Part shown: in pieces, positions 1 to 12,517 of the stretch | Layout of the letters: every line of letters starts with the position of its first letter | Position numbering within the stretch: the stretch's first letter is position 1 | NCBI GenBank assembly: GCA_043228905.1 | Contig: JBHGNT010000005.1 | Coordinates: 12,524,001-12,588,000 of the forward strand | Reading direction: 5' to 3' | Source of the DNA: Azolla caroliniana | Lineage: Eukaryota; Polypodiophyta | Length of the DNA: 64,000 nucleotides | Position numbers and translations under genes: made by a program | The notes under the pieces: model-generated | Seen by the model: the letters and a program-made list of their open reading frames with translations, nothing else | Database searches by the model: none | Told to the model about the DNA's origin: nothing

Positions 1-285
1 AAAACACTTAAGATAAGTTAATGTAATGGTAAGGTTGGGGTTTGTCAACGTGGAGGTGCAGAGTTCGAATCACGCCCTGCGCAGTAGTGAGTATTTCCTT
101 TTATTTTACTTTTATGTCTCTTTATCCGGCTCTTCCTTGCCGGTATGCCGTTTTCTTCCTTGCCGGTATGCCGTTTTCCTCCTTGCCGGTATGCCGTTTT
201 CTTCCGGTTCTCACCGAGCACTCCATTCTCTATCCGGAGAGACAAAAATATAATTTCCACATAGTGTGCAACCTACACTACGACA
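1..285 (-). mobile_element. Ty3/gypsy LTR, partial (cut by window start)
   Basis: This block matches the last part of the gypsy1 LTR at 17473-17760 almost base for base and ends with the same CTACACTACGACA terminus. It holds the tRNA-like module and three CCGGTATGCCG-type 23-bp units. Only the end is inside the window, so it may be a solo LTR or one LTR of an element to the left. It interrupts the LINE-like frame that resumes at base 286. Confidence 0.85.
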
Positions 286-1419
286 ACGCAATTAGAGAGA
301 CCATTGGTGATGATGTTATCACGCCAACTCCGAAGCAAATCGTCGGTCCCACATGACATTATTAGGGCCGAGTTCACTCTACCCCCTATGTTAGTAGAAG
401 CACTTTTTCAACTGGTAGTCTTTATACACAGGATACATAACCAACCACTTGATAGAATATCCCACCAAGCCTTTAAGGCTTCTCGTGCATTGTATGAGTC
501 CGGCTATACTAGCTCATGGTATGGCATGATGGTGAGTTGGCTTCTTGCCAACGGTCTAGACATTACTAACCTCCCCCCCCTTAAGTACGACCACACGAAT
601 GATAACACTTTACTCTCTCATGAGGACCGTAATAAAGTAATACGCCAAGAAATATGGCAAATTTATACCCGGTATAAATGGATCACCCCACTAGAGCCAC
701 TCCCATCTAAAATGTCGTACTATAAGGAACACTTTATGCACTTCTCTGAGTTAGGTTTTATCACGCGCCCAAAATATCTAGATGTATTCTTACCACATGC
801 ACTAAGGGTTGCCATTGGTCAACTTAGAATATCATCTCACCAACTTGAGATTGAGAATGGACGTACTAATGGAGTCCCTAGGGAGGAAAGGATATGTAGG
901 TTATGCCACATAGAGATAGAGGATGAGTACCATTTTACATGCAAATGCCCCACCTATGCCGAGATAAGGGCAAAATACCAAGACATACTTGGTTCCTCTC
1001 CCACCCTCCCTAAACTATTAGATACACTAGATATAAAGAAATTAGGTAGATACATCTTAGAATTGAAACACCACAGAGAGAACAAATTACAAAACGTTGA
1101 TAATAATGTTGCTAATGTTTACCAACATATAACAAATGAAGTTTTTCAGGAACAGGGGGAGACAATGAATGTCGACACACCTGCACCACTCGGACTTCTC
1201 CTTGATGAAGCAGAAAATCAAAGAAGAACCAAACGCCCTCGGATGCCGGGTTTCAAAGCAACTCGACGAGATGTAGAAGCAATAAAGAAAATAAGGGAAC
1301 GTGAACTACACCGCCTAGAAGCCATGGCTAGGGCACTCTATGCATCGGGACCATGGGTCACACCCACACCAAAAACTTTTGACCTCCCACTTCTTTTTGA
1401 GAGACTTGGGTGGAAATGA
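286..1419 (+). pseudogene. C-terminal part of a non-LTR retrotransposon ORF, interrupted by an LTR
   Basis: The frame is open from the LTR edge at 286 to a TGA at 1417-1419, about 377 residues; the first ATG is at 310. About 200 residues in lies a cysteine-histidine block, PREERICRLCHIEIEDEYHF followed by CKCP, the pattern found near the C terminus of many LINE reverse-transcriptase proteins (CX2C...H...C). The polar, basic C-terminal tail is unassigned. The reverse transcriptase itself is absent and would lie left of the LTR. About 150 bp of AT-rich 3' sequence follows before a pyrimidine microsatellite, a common LINE-tail arrangement. Assignment as a LINE-type ORF2 end comes from motif recognition only. 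It is a different family from the LINE at 31-42 kb. Confidence 0.5.
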
Positions 1420-1573
1420 GATTAGGCTTGGTGCAAAGTTTTGTACACTACTAGAACTTTCTTAGCTTAAGCTATTTTCTTTTATTTTTAGTTTTGATGA
1501 TTGGATAAACACTCATTTTTTGTTGTAACCTATTTGTCTCATGGGCCAAATTTGGCCTTAGAAGACGTTAATA

Positions 1574-1644
1574 TTTCTTTCTTTCTTTCTTTCTTTCTTT
1601 CTCTCTCTCTCTCTCTCTTCTTCTTCTTCTTCTTCGTCTTCTTC
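1574..1644. repeat. Pyrimidine microsatellite (TTTC)n-(TC)n-(TTC)n
   Basis: Three adjoining simple-repeat blocks follow the LINE-like ORF. They may derive from its 3' tail. Confidence 0.9.
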
Positions 1645-1860
1645 ACTACTACTCACACTTACCAACCAACAACATCCAAATTAAATTATGTACATAGATA
1701 GTAAGTACATAGTAAGCGCATCGATCAATCAACCGATTTCTCGTGCCTCGTGCTTCCCTTGCCGAACGAACTCTCAACAACATGAGCCAAGCAAGCGGCT
1801 ACCCATCGCTTCATTTCCCTATGCTCTCCCTTTACCTGCTCTGCTGCCTGCTCTTAGGGA

Positions 1861-1982
1861 CACAAGAGTCTTCTCTTCTTCTCTTACCATCCATTCATGC
1901 ATGCACCCTCTATCCTCTCTCCACAAGAGTCTTCTCTTCTTCTCTTACCATCCATTCATGCATGCACCCTCTATCCTCTCTC
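1861..1982. repeat. 61-bp tandem duplication
   Basis: A 61-bp unit beginning CACAAGAGTCTTCTC appears twice head to tail (1861-1921 and 1922-1982) with almost no difference. Small ORFs here are shadows of the duplication and show no protein similarity that I recognise. Confidence 0.85.
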
Positions 1983-3275
1983 TCTCTGCCCACACCCTTT
2001 TGTAGGATTGTGACAAATGTGGAACAAACGGTATCCAACTTCAAGACCTCCCATGTGTTGAAGATATATATATATATATGTCAACCTTGTCGATATGACT
2101 TCCTCTCATAGCATTTGTTTTGCATGTGTGCCCTCTCATCCATGCACAATTGCAATGGATGTTCATTTGCAGCTTGACACACCCCTCCTACGTTGGCATT
2201 AGCCAACCAACATATGCTAAAAGAACAATCCTTATTATACCTTGTCGCACCCTCACAACCTGACCCAAAAGTGTGGGTTCTCAATGTTGCACTAATGATT
2301 TCTCATTGAAGTTTTATGCAATGAAATCTATGCCAAGTTTTACTATATGAACTTGGCATAGATCATGTGATGTTGTGATAGCTCAAGATGGGGGGCAACA
2401 TAATGTTGCTTGTGATATTAAGGACGATCGTGCAAATTGGCACATGGTCCAATGTCAACAACCACGCATATCTTCATGCAACTTGTCTATAAACCTTCCA
2501 GGAAAAAAATAAAAATTGTAAGTCGAACACATGGAATAAGTTACTATTATGCATAAGAATCAATGTGCAATTTTGGGAGACTTGTCAATGCATAGAGATA
2601 TAGCGATGATACCAAATGAAGAACATTTACACAAGATGTGGTTCATGGGTTTGAATATCAAGGCGCCTGACATAAACAACTACCACTAGTCATTAACATT
2701 GTCCCAAAGAAGAATAAATAACGTGATAATATTGGCATAATAGTTTCACATCTCATTAAACATGTGCATTGATGATGGAGGGCGACAAATTAATGTTATC
2801 GTTCCCACTTATCATCATCAACCAACATAGTGCTTCGTGTTGTCCACTTGGTTAATGAGCTCCACAAGCTTCATTTCAAATGGTTACGTTTTTCCTATCA
2901 AAATTGGTTGACTTGATTTTTCCTTGCATGATTTTCATATCAAAATTGTTTGACTTGGTTACACTAAAATCTCAAACTAGCAACAAGTACAATTAGAAAA
3001 TTTTGCCCAGTCACATGCACATAGAGGGCAACCTATGGAAATGACGTAAGATCCCAATAGAAATTGCGGTTACAAAACAATGAACTACAATAGGTCTTCA
3101 TGATATAATCCATGCCATTACAAAGATGAACACAAACTGGACAATATCACACTTATGAAAATATTGTTACAAAGATTAACATGAGGCTAGAGAAAATCAC
3201 ATTTAGAAATAAGGGGTTGTCTAGTTTTTGCACTAATAGCACTTTAACTCCTTGATTTGCAAAGGAGCCCCTTAA
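1983..3275. other. Intergenic DNA without a recognisable gene
   Basis: AT-rich sequence with stops in all frames. It contains a short (TA)n run near 2066-2078 and the perfect hairpin listed separately. No coding region or element end is supported. Confidence 0.6.
2326..2363. other. Perfect 14-bp inverted repeat (hairpin)
   Basis: ATCTATGCCAAGTT (2326-2339) and AACTTGGCATAGAT (2350-2363) are exact reverse complements separated by 10 nt. No flanking T-run marks it as a terminator, and no target duplication marks it as a small transposon. Confidence 0.7.
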
Positions 3276-3631
3276 TATCTTTATTCGAATAAGTGGAACA
3301 GAAAAGTATACAAAAACCTCGTTTTTTAGTTTCGTTGATACGAGGAACTTCGACATTTAGTTAGTTCAACATGTTGTTGACAGTGCTAAAGATGATTCTT
3401 CATTGTCAAATTTGAGCATTTTCACCCATTTTTTGTCCCAAATGGTTTTCAACTATCTTTATTCGAATAAGTGGAACAGAAAAAGTATACAAAAACCTCG
3501 TTTTTTAGTTTCGTTGATACGAGGAATTTCGACATTTAGTTAGTTCAACATGTTGTTGATAGTGCTAAAGATGATTCTTCATTGTCAAATTTGAGCATTT
3601 TCACCCATTTTTTGTCCCAAATGGTTTTCAA
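3276..3631. repeat. 178-bp tandem duplication
   Basis: Two head-to-tail copies (from 3276 and from 3454) begin TATCTTTATTCGAATAAG and differ at only a few positions, so the duplication is recent. The unit has no ORF of note. Confidence 0.85.
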
Positions 3632-5504
3632 CTCGTGCTTTTGTGTTATTGGATGAATCATCCTTTGTTGCTACTTCACCCTTAAATTTTCTGACTTTAA
3701 TAAGCTCATTCAACAAAAATGACTATTATGTTGGGCCAAGAAGGTTTGGACTCTTGAGATTTTGATCATCGTGTTATTGGTAAAATGCTTCGAATTTTTG
3801 GGCTAGTGTGTTTTAGTTTATTATTAGAAGTGATAATGTTATTAACTAAATTATAAACCATTTTTATAACGAGCACAAAATCAAAGCCATTGCTCTTGAC
3901 TCAACCTTATTGTTTCAAAGCACAACTGTTAGCATAACATCATGTTAACGTATTTACATTCTAAAATCTAATAAGGTAATTGCATGACATTACAAGGAAG
4001 AATTTATGGAGATGCTATTAGTTTCTTGTATGAAGTAAAAAGGCATTGTATTGTTTCTTCATTCCCACATCCATTGATTTGGCATCATGAGAGAATTTGT
4101 CATGCAATTGTCATGCAAAGGTTCATGCATAAATTCAACTCCTTTACTATTATAATAAGATGCTTGTCGATTCATTTTTGGACAAGAGAATGTATGAGCT
4201 ATTATAATCATGATAATATTGTTCATATTGTTAGGATCACAATCAATGTTATGAATTAGTTTGCTTCCTTGGCTTTTTTGAAGATTCTAATCTAGGAGGA
4301 AGAAAGAGAAATAAGGCATCCTACGAAGAACATTTGTCACTTCAAAACTTCAACATAGATAAACTTTCATAGGAATTGATAGTTGGGTACTAAAACATTC
4401 AGAAACTACCAAATCGAAGGAATGTACAATACAATGTATAAAATGAAGAAATTTGCAACAATATAAAAAGGATTAGGCCCTTGAGTAGGGTTAGAGGCCA
4501 ACGTAGAAAGAAGGACAAAGTGTGGATTAGTATGACATTTAAAAATTTAAAGAGAGTTGTACATGCAAAAGTAAGGTGTTAATCCTCTAGCATTGGCTAG
4601 TTTATTAATTGTTCCATGGTGAAAAGATGATTCATTAAGCTTGGGTATAAGTTCCAAATAGTTATTTGGTATATCATTTTGTTAAATATCCATCATACGT
4701 CTCACCTTTTGTGCTGAAATATGGGGATCATACAATATGAGGTTATACCAAAGACATATAATTATTTTTTGGGTCATGACCTATTGTTGCAGGTCACCTG
4801 CAAGATATTGCCTACAATACGTAACTTGTAGCAGGTCATTGCAGTCATCCCACTATCCCACGGGCTAGGGCCAGGAAAAAATAAAATAAAATGAAAAAAG
4901 TTATTAGTTTATAAATAAATAAATTTGATATAATTTTATTTTTATTTAAAAGAAAAAAATAAAAGCAAAAGTGTTGCTTTATCCACACCAGATACAACTC
5001 CATTGTTATGGTGGTGTGTTGCGTGACCGATTTTGGGTGTTTTTTTATTGTTGGATTTATGATGCTTTTATTTTTATTCACTAAAATTTTGATTGTGCAT
5101 TTTTATTAATATCTACTTTTATTCAATTATTTATTTTGTCGACCTAGAAGATGTATATATGTATTACTAATAATTAGGTAATTAACTACAAGTTAATTAG
5201 TGTCTAATTATGTAAGTAGTTGATCACGTTGTCGTGAAGGATTCCGGCCATAGGGAGAAAAAGGGCCGGATGCGTGTGAACGAGGGCGTGGAAGGATGCA
5301 CACAAATGAGGCCTACAATGTACATAAAACAATTGTAATTATTATAGGACTAATAAGTACTAGGCAATATGACTTAGATGGGAATGAAACATGTGCGGGG
5401 AGGAAAACGAGGAGGGAATTGCAGGCATAATCGACTGTCTTGATGTATGATGCAACGGCCTCCCCTTTGAAGAAAAAATAATGTACTATATGAAGAAAAA
5501 ATAA
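3632..5504. other. AT-rich intergenic DNA without a recognisable gene
   Basis: No coding or element signature is visible. The short ORFs (at most about 90 codons) have low-complexity composition. A small inverted repeat (TTGCAGG/CCTGCAA) lies near 4788-4804. Confidence 0.55.
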
Positions 5505-6024
5505 TGATGGGCTACAACTGAGTCCCAATCACATGATGCAAGAAACAGAAAACAGAAATAAGACGACATGGAATATTAACGTGGAAAACCCTAATTGGGA
5601 AAAACCAAGGGAGTTCTCTGAACTCCGAACAAGATCACTATAGAGGAGAGGTAAAACAATGTGAGACTCAGAGGCAACGACCTCGAGCTCTTTCCTTCAC
5701 CAACAGACGGTTACAACAACAAAGCTTTCTATCTATCTATCTCTCTCTCTCTCTTTATGTCTCTCATTGTACAACAATGACTCACACCCACTAACAATAT
5801 TGCCCTAATTATATTTATACTCATATAACTTTAGGGTTATTTACAAATGTGACCTCAGTTGTCATGTTGGAACATGTATATATATTAATATGTCTGGCCG
5901 GTGGATGGATCCGGTTTCCGGATATCTTCCGGATCCATCCAGTCCGGTTCCTTCCTTCGGCTCGTCTGATCCGGCACGTCTTCTTCTCATCTGGATCCCA
6001 TTCTAAGGGACCAAATTCCCAATA
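5505..6024 (-). mobile_element. Ty1/copia LTR (copia J, 3' LTR)
   Basis: It has the layout of the other copia LTRs here: GTGGAAAACCC and GGCAACGACCTC boxes, a CT-rich run, a TTTATACTCATAT TATA region, CCGG-rich sequence, then GGGACCAAATTCCCAATA followed by a polypurine tract on the minus strand (AACTCCCCC on plus). The inner end is firm at about 6024. The outer start near 5505 is inferred by aligning box spacing. Confidence 0.65.
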
Positions 6025-6632
6025 AACTCCCCCTTCCCTCCGTCATGGGATGTATTGTCAATCCGATCCATCTCCAACACAGGTCCAGCTTCTCAGCTGA
6101 CAACGCCTTAGTCAGCATGTCCGACCCGTTCTCCTCCGTATCGATCCGACCAACTTCACATCCGCCATGTTGAATCATTGGAGCACCTTCGTCACACACT
6201 TCTCTTGTGACAGCCACAATAGCTTCTTCGTCCGGTCCCGGACTATGTGCATCCCCAAGATCTGTCTCTCCGGACCCATATCTTTCATTGAGAAGGACTG
6301 GCTCAGTCAGAGCCTTCTTCAACATTCCGATTTTGATACGGTTTCGTTCGACGATCAACATGTCGTCCACATACAACATTAGTATCAGGAAGTCTCCTCC
6401 GTTGAACTTCTTCATGAACACACAATGGTCCACCTGCATCTTGTGGTATCCTTGGTCGATCATGAAGGAGTCGAACTTCCGGTACCATTGCCGGGGAGCT
6501 TGTTTCAGTCCATATAAGCTCTTCTTCAACCGGGACACCAAGTTTTCCTTCCCTTTCTTGACAAATCCCCCTAGTTGTTGCATGTAGATCTCTTCTTTGA
6601 GGTCACCGTGCAGGAATGTTGTCTTGACGTTA
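6025..6632 (-). pseudogene. Copia J pol remnant (RT and RNase H end)
   Basis: Minus-strand translation gives a Ty1/copia reverse-transcriptase stretch: VKTTFLHGDL, MQQ, KKSLYGLKQAPRQWYRKFDS and the catalytic YVDD motif (LYVDDMLIVE). A frame disturbance and internal deletion join it to the last RNase H residues (ENGSDMLTKAL). Most of RNase H is missing and the usual stop is lost, so the frame runs into the LTR. Upstream gag, protease and integrase are absent: homology stops at about 6632, where an unrelated plus-strand reading frame begins. It is a dead 3' fragment of the same broad family as copia D. Confidence 0.8.
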
Positions 6633-7068
6633 GACGACCTCAACGAACAAAAAGAGGCCACTACACGGACTGAACAAACGCTCGAGGAACTGAGGGAGGC
6701 TAAGACGAAGCAAAAGGAGTGGTACGAGGAGCAGATGGCAGTTGAAAGCAAATTGGCGGAGGAAATACAATCCCGAATGCGGCAAGAAATGGCACGTATG
6801 GAGGAGTTGCACGAGAAAGAATTAAAAATCTTGCAGACGAACATGGGTCTCATTCAATACCACTACGCCATTCAATCGGGATGCGTTGCAAGTACGATTA
6901 AGAAACTTGAGGAAACCATACAACACATGCGGACACAAACAAAGATGTCTGCAGAAAGGATCTAGATGTTGCTCGCCAATTGGAAGGAATTAGCCATCAA
7001 CGTGATTTTTGACAAGGTGCAATGCGGATGTGAGGACTGGTTTGTGCAAGTAGCCAAACTCCACATTT
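6633..7068 (+). pseudogene. Coiled-coil protein fragment, unassigned
   Basis: The plus frame from about 6633 to a TAG at 6963-6965 encodes about 110 residues of charged heptad-like sequence (for example RTEQTLEELREAKTKQKEWY and MARMEELHEKELKILQ). After the stop the same frame stays open to the LTR edge at 7068. The fragment is bounded by copia J homology on the left and a copia LTR on the right, so both ends are probably truncated. The coiled-coil composition is visible, but the parent gene is not recognised. It could be a captured host-gene fragment or part of another transposon protein. Confidence 0.4.
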
Positions 7069-7346
7069 TGACGAGAAATATGTGGAATAATCTCCGGCCA
7101 CAACCGTAGCGTAGATCACTTGATGACAATCAAACAAGAAGAAATGGGAATGGAGGTAAGTACGCAAACAGAAAAGAGAATACACAGGATGTTAACGTGG
7201 AAAACCCAGAGAGGGAAAAAACCACGGGAGTTCACAGACTCCAAACTATCACTATGTCAAGGAGTACAATAGGGAGCATAGAGGCAACGACCTCTTGCTC
7301 ACAATCTTCGCTTGGCGGCGGTTACAACAGAGACATGCTCTGTATT

Positions 7347-7390
<44 letters not shown>

Positions 7391-7734
7391 CAGTCGTTAC
7401 ACCAATTACGCTATACAAAGATAATAATAGCAACAATCGTATCCATACTATTTGCCCTAGGTCACATTTATACTAATATGACATTAGAACTATTTACAGA
7501 TATAGCCCCAATGGGCTCTTAGAAACATATCTACATATATGTCCCTTCACTCGGTGAGAGGTTCTCACCGAGCTTGCAACATCTGGTTCTCATCGGGTCT
7601 TCCTTGCCGGGTACTCGTCATCCGGTTCTCACTGGGTCTGCATCATCCGGTTCTGGGTACTCCACATTCGGTTCTCACCGGGTCTTCTGATGTTGGGCCT
7701 TCGTATCCCATCCGGAGGGACCGAGATCCTAACA
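7069..7734 (-). mobile_element. Ty1/copia LTR (3' LTR of copia A)
   Basis: It starts TGACGAGAAATATG and ends GATCCTAACA, next to a polypurine tract on the minus strand (AAATCCCCC on plus). It contains GGCAACGACCTC, a (CT)n run at about 7350-7386, a TATA region in a dyad, and CCGGTTCTCACCGGG-type units. It is clearly diverged from the LTR at 11783-12517. The left flank CATTT does not match that LTR's right flank GTTAG, so the two are not a normal pair. Confidence 0.8.
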
Positions 7735-10700
7735 AAATCCCCCTTCACTCTCGCATGGGATGCCTCGTCAATCCGATCCGCTTCCAGCATGCGTCTAGCT
7801 TGTCGGGCGCCAGCACCTTGGTCAGCATATCCGACCCGTTCTCCTTCGTGTGGATCTTCGTCAACACGAACTCTCAGTCTTCTACTCGCTCCCGAATCCA
7901 GTGGTGCCTCCACTGGATGTGCTTCATCTTGGAATGATACGCTGCGTTCTTCACAAGGTGGATGGCACTTTGACTGTCGCAATAGAGCTAGTATTCCTCT
8001 TGCCGGACCCCTAGCTCTTCGATGAAGTCCTTCATCCATAGTATTTCCTTGCCAGCTTCCACAACCGCCATGTACTCCGCTTCCGTGGTTGACAACGCAA
8101 CCGTCTTCTGCAGCCTCGATTGCCACAAAACAGCTCCCCTCGCATATGTCATGACATATCCAGATGTTGACCGGTTGGTATCCGCATCAACCAACATATC
8201 CGAATCGGTGAAATCGTCAAGTTGGGGTTTACCGGAGCTGAATCGGAGACACATACTTGAGGTGCCTTTCAAGTATCGGAGTATCCATTTTATTGCATTC
8301 TAGTGCTCCTTGCCGGGATTGCTCATAAATCGGCTCACCACTCCGACTGCATATACGATATCCGGTCGGGTACACACCATTGCGTACATTAGGCTCCCGA
8401 CAGCAGAGGCATATGGTATCTTCATCATATCCGCCTTCTCTGCCTTCGTCTTCGGGCTTTGCTTATTGGATAACCTGCAGTTTGCCGGAAGTGTCGATCT
8501 GACCGGTTTCACATCTGACATGTTGAACCGCTGAAGCACCTTTGTCACGTACTTCTCCTGTGACAGCCACAATTGCTTCGTTGGCCGGTCCCGGATGATA
8601 TGCATCCCCAACATCTATCTTGTTGGACCCAAGTCTTTCATTGAGAAGGTCCGGTTCAGGGCCTTTTTCAGCATTCGTATCTTGACTTGGTCTCGTTCGA
8701 CGATCAACATGTCGTCCACGTACAAGAGGAGTATCAAGAAGTCTCCACCTTCGAACATCTTCACAAATACGCAGTGATCGGCCTACGTCTTGTGGTACCC
8801 TTGATCGGTCATGAAGGAGTCGAACTTCCGGTACCATTGTTGGGGAGCCTGCTTCAACCCGTAGAGGCTCTTTTTTAACCGACAAACCAGGTGCTCCTTC
8901 CCTTTCTTCACAAATTCCTCTGGTTGCTGCATGTAGATCTCCTCTTCGAGGTCGCCGTGGAGGAACACCATCTTCACGTCTAATTGCTCTACCTCGAGGT
9001 CTAGGCTTGCCGCTATGCTCAGCACCGTCCGGATGGAAGTCATTTTTACTACCAAGGCTAATATCTCGTCGAAGTCCATGCCCTTCTTCTGCTGGAACCC
9101 CTTCACCATGATCCTGGCTTTGTACCTTGGAGGGTTGCCGACATCTCCCGGTTTCAACTTGTACACCCACTTGTTTCGGAATGCCCTCTTTCCTTTCAGC
9201 AACTCCACCAATTCATATGTGTGGTTCTCATGCAGGGAATCCATATCGTCTTGCATGGCACTCAACCACTTGCCACTATGTGTCATCCTTTGCTTCTTCG
9301 AAGCTTTCCGGTTCCCCCTCATCGGTCAGCAGCACATGCTCTGCATCCGGAAATCTCTGGGGGGCCCTTCTCTCTCTGAGAGGATATCTCCGTCTTTGGC
9401 TTTCGGCAACCGGCTCCTCTATTTGTTCTTCATCCGAATCCGATTCGGGGTCTTGGCCGGTTCCGGTTTTAGCTTCCTCTACTTCTTCTTTTGTCGGTTT
9501 GGTATCCTCACCGTAACCGGCTGGTTCCTCGAGTGTCAACCGGCTCTTAGCCGGGTGGGTCCGAATCTCATCGGAGTTCATTATTTCTTCTCCAACTCCC
9601 GGTCGACAAGAGTCTTGTCCTCCATGAAGATAATATCTCGGTTCCGGAAAACCTTCTTGTCAACCGGATCCCACACTCGGTAGCCGAACTCATCATCGCC
9701 GTATCCGAGGAATATGCATGGCCGGGTCTTTGGATCTAACTTTCCTCTTCGGTCCTTAGCAACATGCACGTACGCGAGACACCCGAACACCTTCAAATGC
9801 CGGTAGGAAACTTCCTTACCGGTCCAGACTCTCTGTGGCATGTCTCCATCCAAGGGCACTAAGGGTGATCTGTTTATCACATACGTCATTGTCGATAGCG
9901 CCTCAGCCCAAAACGTCTTGGGTAATTTTGCATGTGCCATCAAACTCCAGACCCTCTCCATTATAGTCCGGTTCATCCTCTCGGCCAACCCGTTTAGTTC
10001 CGGCGTCTTCGGCACGGTAAATTTGAGCCGGATTCCCTTCGACCGGTAGTACTCCTCGAACTGCCCCCGGTATTCACCTCCGTTATCTGCTCAAACCGCC
10101 TTCAGCTTCCGGCCAGTTTCTCTTTCCACTCTCGCGTGGAGATCTTTGAAGACGGATAGCACCTGATCCTTAATCTTCAATGGTGTGGCCCACAACTTCC
10201 GGCTGTGGTCATCTATGAACGTCACGAAGTACTGTGCTCCGGCATGTGACTTCGTGTCTACTTGACACACATCCGTATGCACCAACTCCAGTGGTGGATT
10301 ACGTCTCATCGGTGGCCTTGGTCGGAAGGAGGTCCGGTTCTGCTTACCGGCCAGACAATCAGTGCACTTCTCTAAGTGCACGTTCTTCACTGGAATGAGG
10401 TTGTCATCTGCAAGCCTCTTCATCCCCTTCTCGCTCATATGACACAGCCTCTTGTGCCATAGCTCACCGGCAGTGTTGGATGCCACGTTCACTTCTTTCG
10501 GACATAACCGGGCATTCATCAGGTACAGAGTGTTTACCTTCCGGGCCCGAGCCACAATCAGGCTCCCTTTGCTGAACTTCATGACGCCGTTCCGGATGCT
10601 ACCCGTGTAGCCCTCATCATCTAGCCGACCGGCTGATATCAGGTTCAGTCAAACCTCCGGAACGTGTCGTACATCCTTTAGCAGCAACTTGCATCCGGTT

Positions 10701-11782
10701 GGTGTCGACAGCCACACGTCTCCTATGCCGACAATTCGGCATGTCCCTTCATTCCCCATCCGGACACAGCCGTGATCACCGGCTGAGTAGGATGAGAAGC
10801 ATTTCCGGTCCGGGGTAAGGTGGAACGACGCTCCGGAGTCTACAACCCAGGTCATCTCGTCGCCGGCAAGGTTTATCTCACTCTCCTCGGTGATGAGCAT
10901 CAACTCTTCTTCACTTGCCACGATTGCCGTCGCCGCCTTCCGGTCCTGCCCCCTCCGGTCTTTACCGTTTCGGTCCGGTGTTCGCTTCAAATCGGTACCG
11001 TCGGTTTCCTTGTCTTTCCGGAAATGCCGACAGTTCTTCTGGAAGTGTCCCGGCTTGCCGCAATAGAAGCAAGTAGGCCTCCCCCTTGACATTGACCGTG
11101 TCCCCGACTTCTCCTGGTTCTGGGGACTACGATTCCTTCGTCTTCCTCGTTCCGATTCGGTAAGGAGCGCTTTGGAGTCGGAGCTCATATCCTTATCTTT
11201 CCGACGTGCCTCCTCATCTAGCAAGCTTGACTTCACTCTTGCTAGGGATAACCGTTTCCCTTTCGGCCCATCGTTGCCCAAGGTGACAACCAACGTCTCC
11301 CAGCTATCCGAGAGGGAACCGAGCAGGAGTAGCGCTAGTACCTCATAGGCGAGAGGTACTTCCAAAGATGTTGTCTGGTGGATCAGCCCTTGGAAGGCAT
11401 TCATGTGCTCCGCCATGCTGGAGCCATCTTGGTACCGAAGTCTTACTAGCTTCCGGAATACCGAAACCTGATTAACAACATTTTTGTTCTGAAACATAAT
11501 GCCGATCTTCTCCCAGAGCTCATGAGCCTTGCTCTCTTCATTGAAGTTGTTGTATAGACTCATGTCGATGAAGCACCGTATGTACGTTGTCGTCTTCATG
11601 TGCATCGTGGTGTCAATTTTGTCCGGTCTCTTGTCCCCGAACTGAACCGGGAACCAAAGATCTTTAACCACGAGCATGTCCCTCATCTTCGACTTCCACA
11701 CCGAATAGTTGGAGCCGGTGAGCTTGAACATACCTCCCAACGAATCATCCATTTTCTGTTTTGTTTTGCTCTGATACCACTT
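7735..11782 (-). pseudogene. Copia A internal region (gag-pro-int-RT-RH), degenerate
   Basis: A full-length Tnt1-like polyprotein can be followed on the minus strand but is broken by frameshifts and stops. Gag starts at an ATG at 11752 and carries the zinc knuckle CFYCGKPGHFQKNC. Protease WVVDSGASFHLT follows, with a first break at about 10648. Integrase (LWHKRLCHMSEKGMKRL, HTDVCQ, PELNGLAERMNR) lies at about 9581-10582. RT (SLYGLKQAPQQWYRKF) is at about 8783-9322, with the YVDD region out of frame. RNase H (DADTNRSTSGYVMTYARGA) is at about 7988-8272. Compared with copia B, gag also lacks four residues near IDTTMHMK. The element cannot encode a full polyprotein. Confidence 0.85.
11768..11779 (-). 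promoter_or_regulatory. Primer binding site, initiator tRNA-Met (copia A)
   Basis: On the minus strand it reads TGGTATCAGAGC, the standard complement of the initiator tRNA-Met 3' end, three bases inside the LTR at 11783. Confidence 0.9.
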
Positions 11783-12517
11783 TGACAGGAACTGCTCGAT
11801 CCCTATGCGCAACGCGCAACCACAACCGAGCTTAGAATCATACACAGAAAATGGGAAATGAAAGCACGACACAATGGAGAGAAGAGTAGACAGGATGTTT
11901 ACGTGGAAAACCCCAAACACGGGGAAAAACTACGGCAGTCCACTAACTGCTAACTATCACTATGTAACAATAATTACAACAGTGAGCTCACGGAGGCAAC
12001 GACCTCGTGCTCACGATCTTCGCCACAGGCAACGGTTACAACAGAGGCAATCACCTCTTCCTCTCTCTGTCTCTGTCTCTGTACACTGTTGCGCTCTAAT
12101 CTTGCGCTAACAAGAATGACAGCAACTCTCACACACTATATGACAAAAGTTTGCCCTAAGTCATATTTATACTAATATGACTTTTCGGCTATTTACAAAT
12201 ATAGCCACGATGGACACTCAGAAACATATTTACGAATATGTCTCTTCATCCGGTGAGCACTCCTCACCGGGCCTGCATCATCCGGCGCTTGCCGGGTACT
12301 CGTCATCCGGTTCTCACCGGGTCTTCCGTTTCTGGGTACTCCTAATCCGATTCTCACCGGGTCTGCACCATCCGGCTCTCCGTAGCCGGGTACTCGTCAT
12401 CCGGTTCTCACTGGGTCTTCCGTAGTTGGGTATCCTCATCCGGTTTCGGCCTCGGCCGAGTTTGCTCATCAGTATTGTTCTTCTCACTTCCCATCCGGAG
12501 GGATCTGTTTCCTAACC
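11783..12517 (-). mobile_element. Ty1/copia LTR (copia A, 5' LTR position)
   Basis: It begins TGACAGGAACTGCTCG and ends GTTTCCTAACC, the final A apparently mutated. It closely matches the reverse complement of the LTR at 25187-25975 and is less like the LTR at 7069-7734. It is flanked on the right by GTTAG and gypsy2 pol sequence. Confidence 0.85.

Noticed and set aside
6597-6632. Extending the coiled-coil ORF upstream to its first ATG at 6597
   Set aside because: Those bases are antisense copia J RT sequence; the unrelated frame begins only at about 6633.
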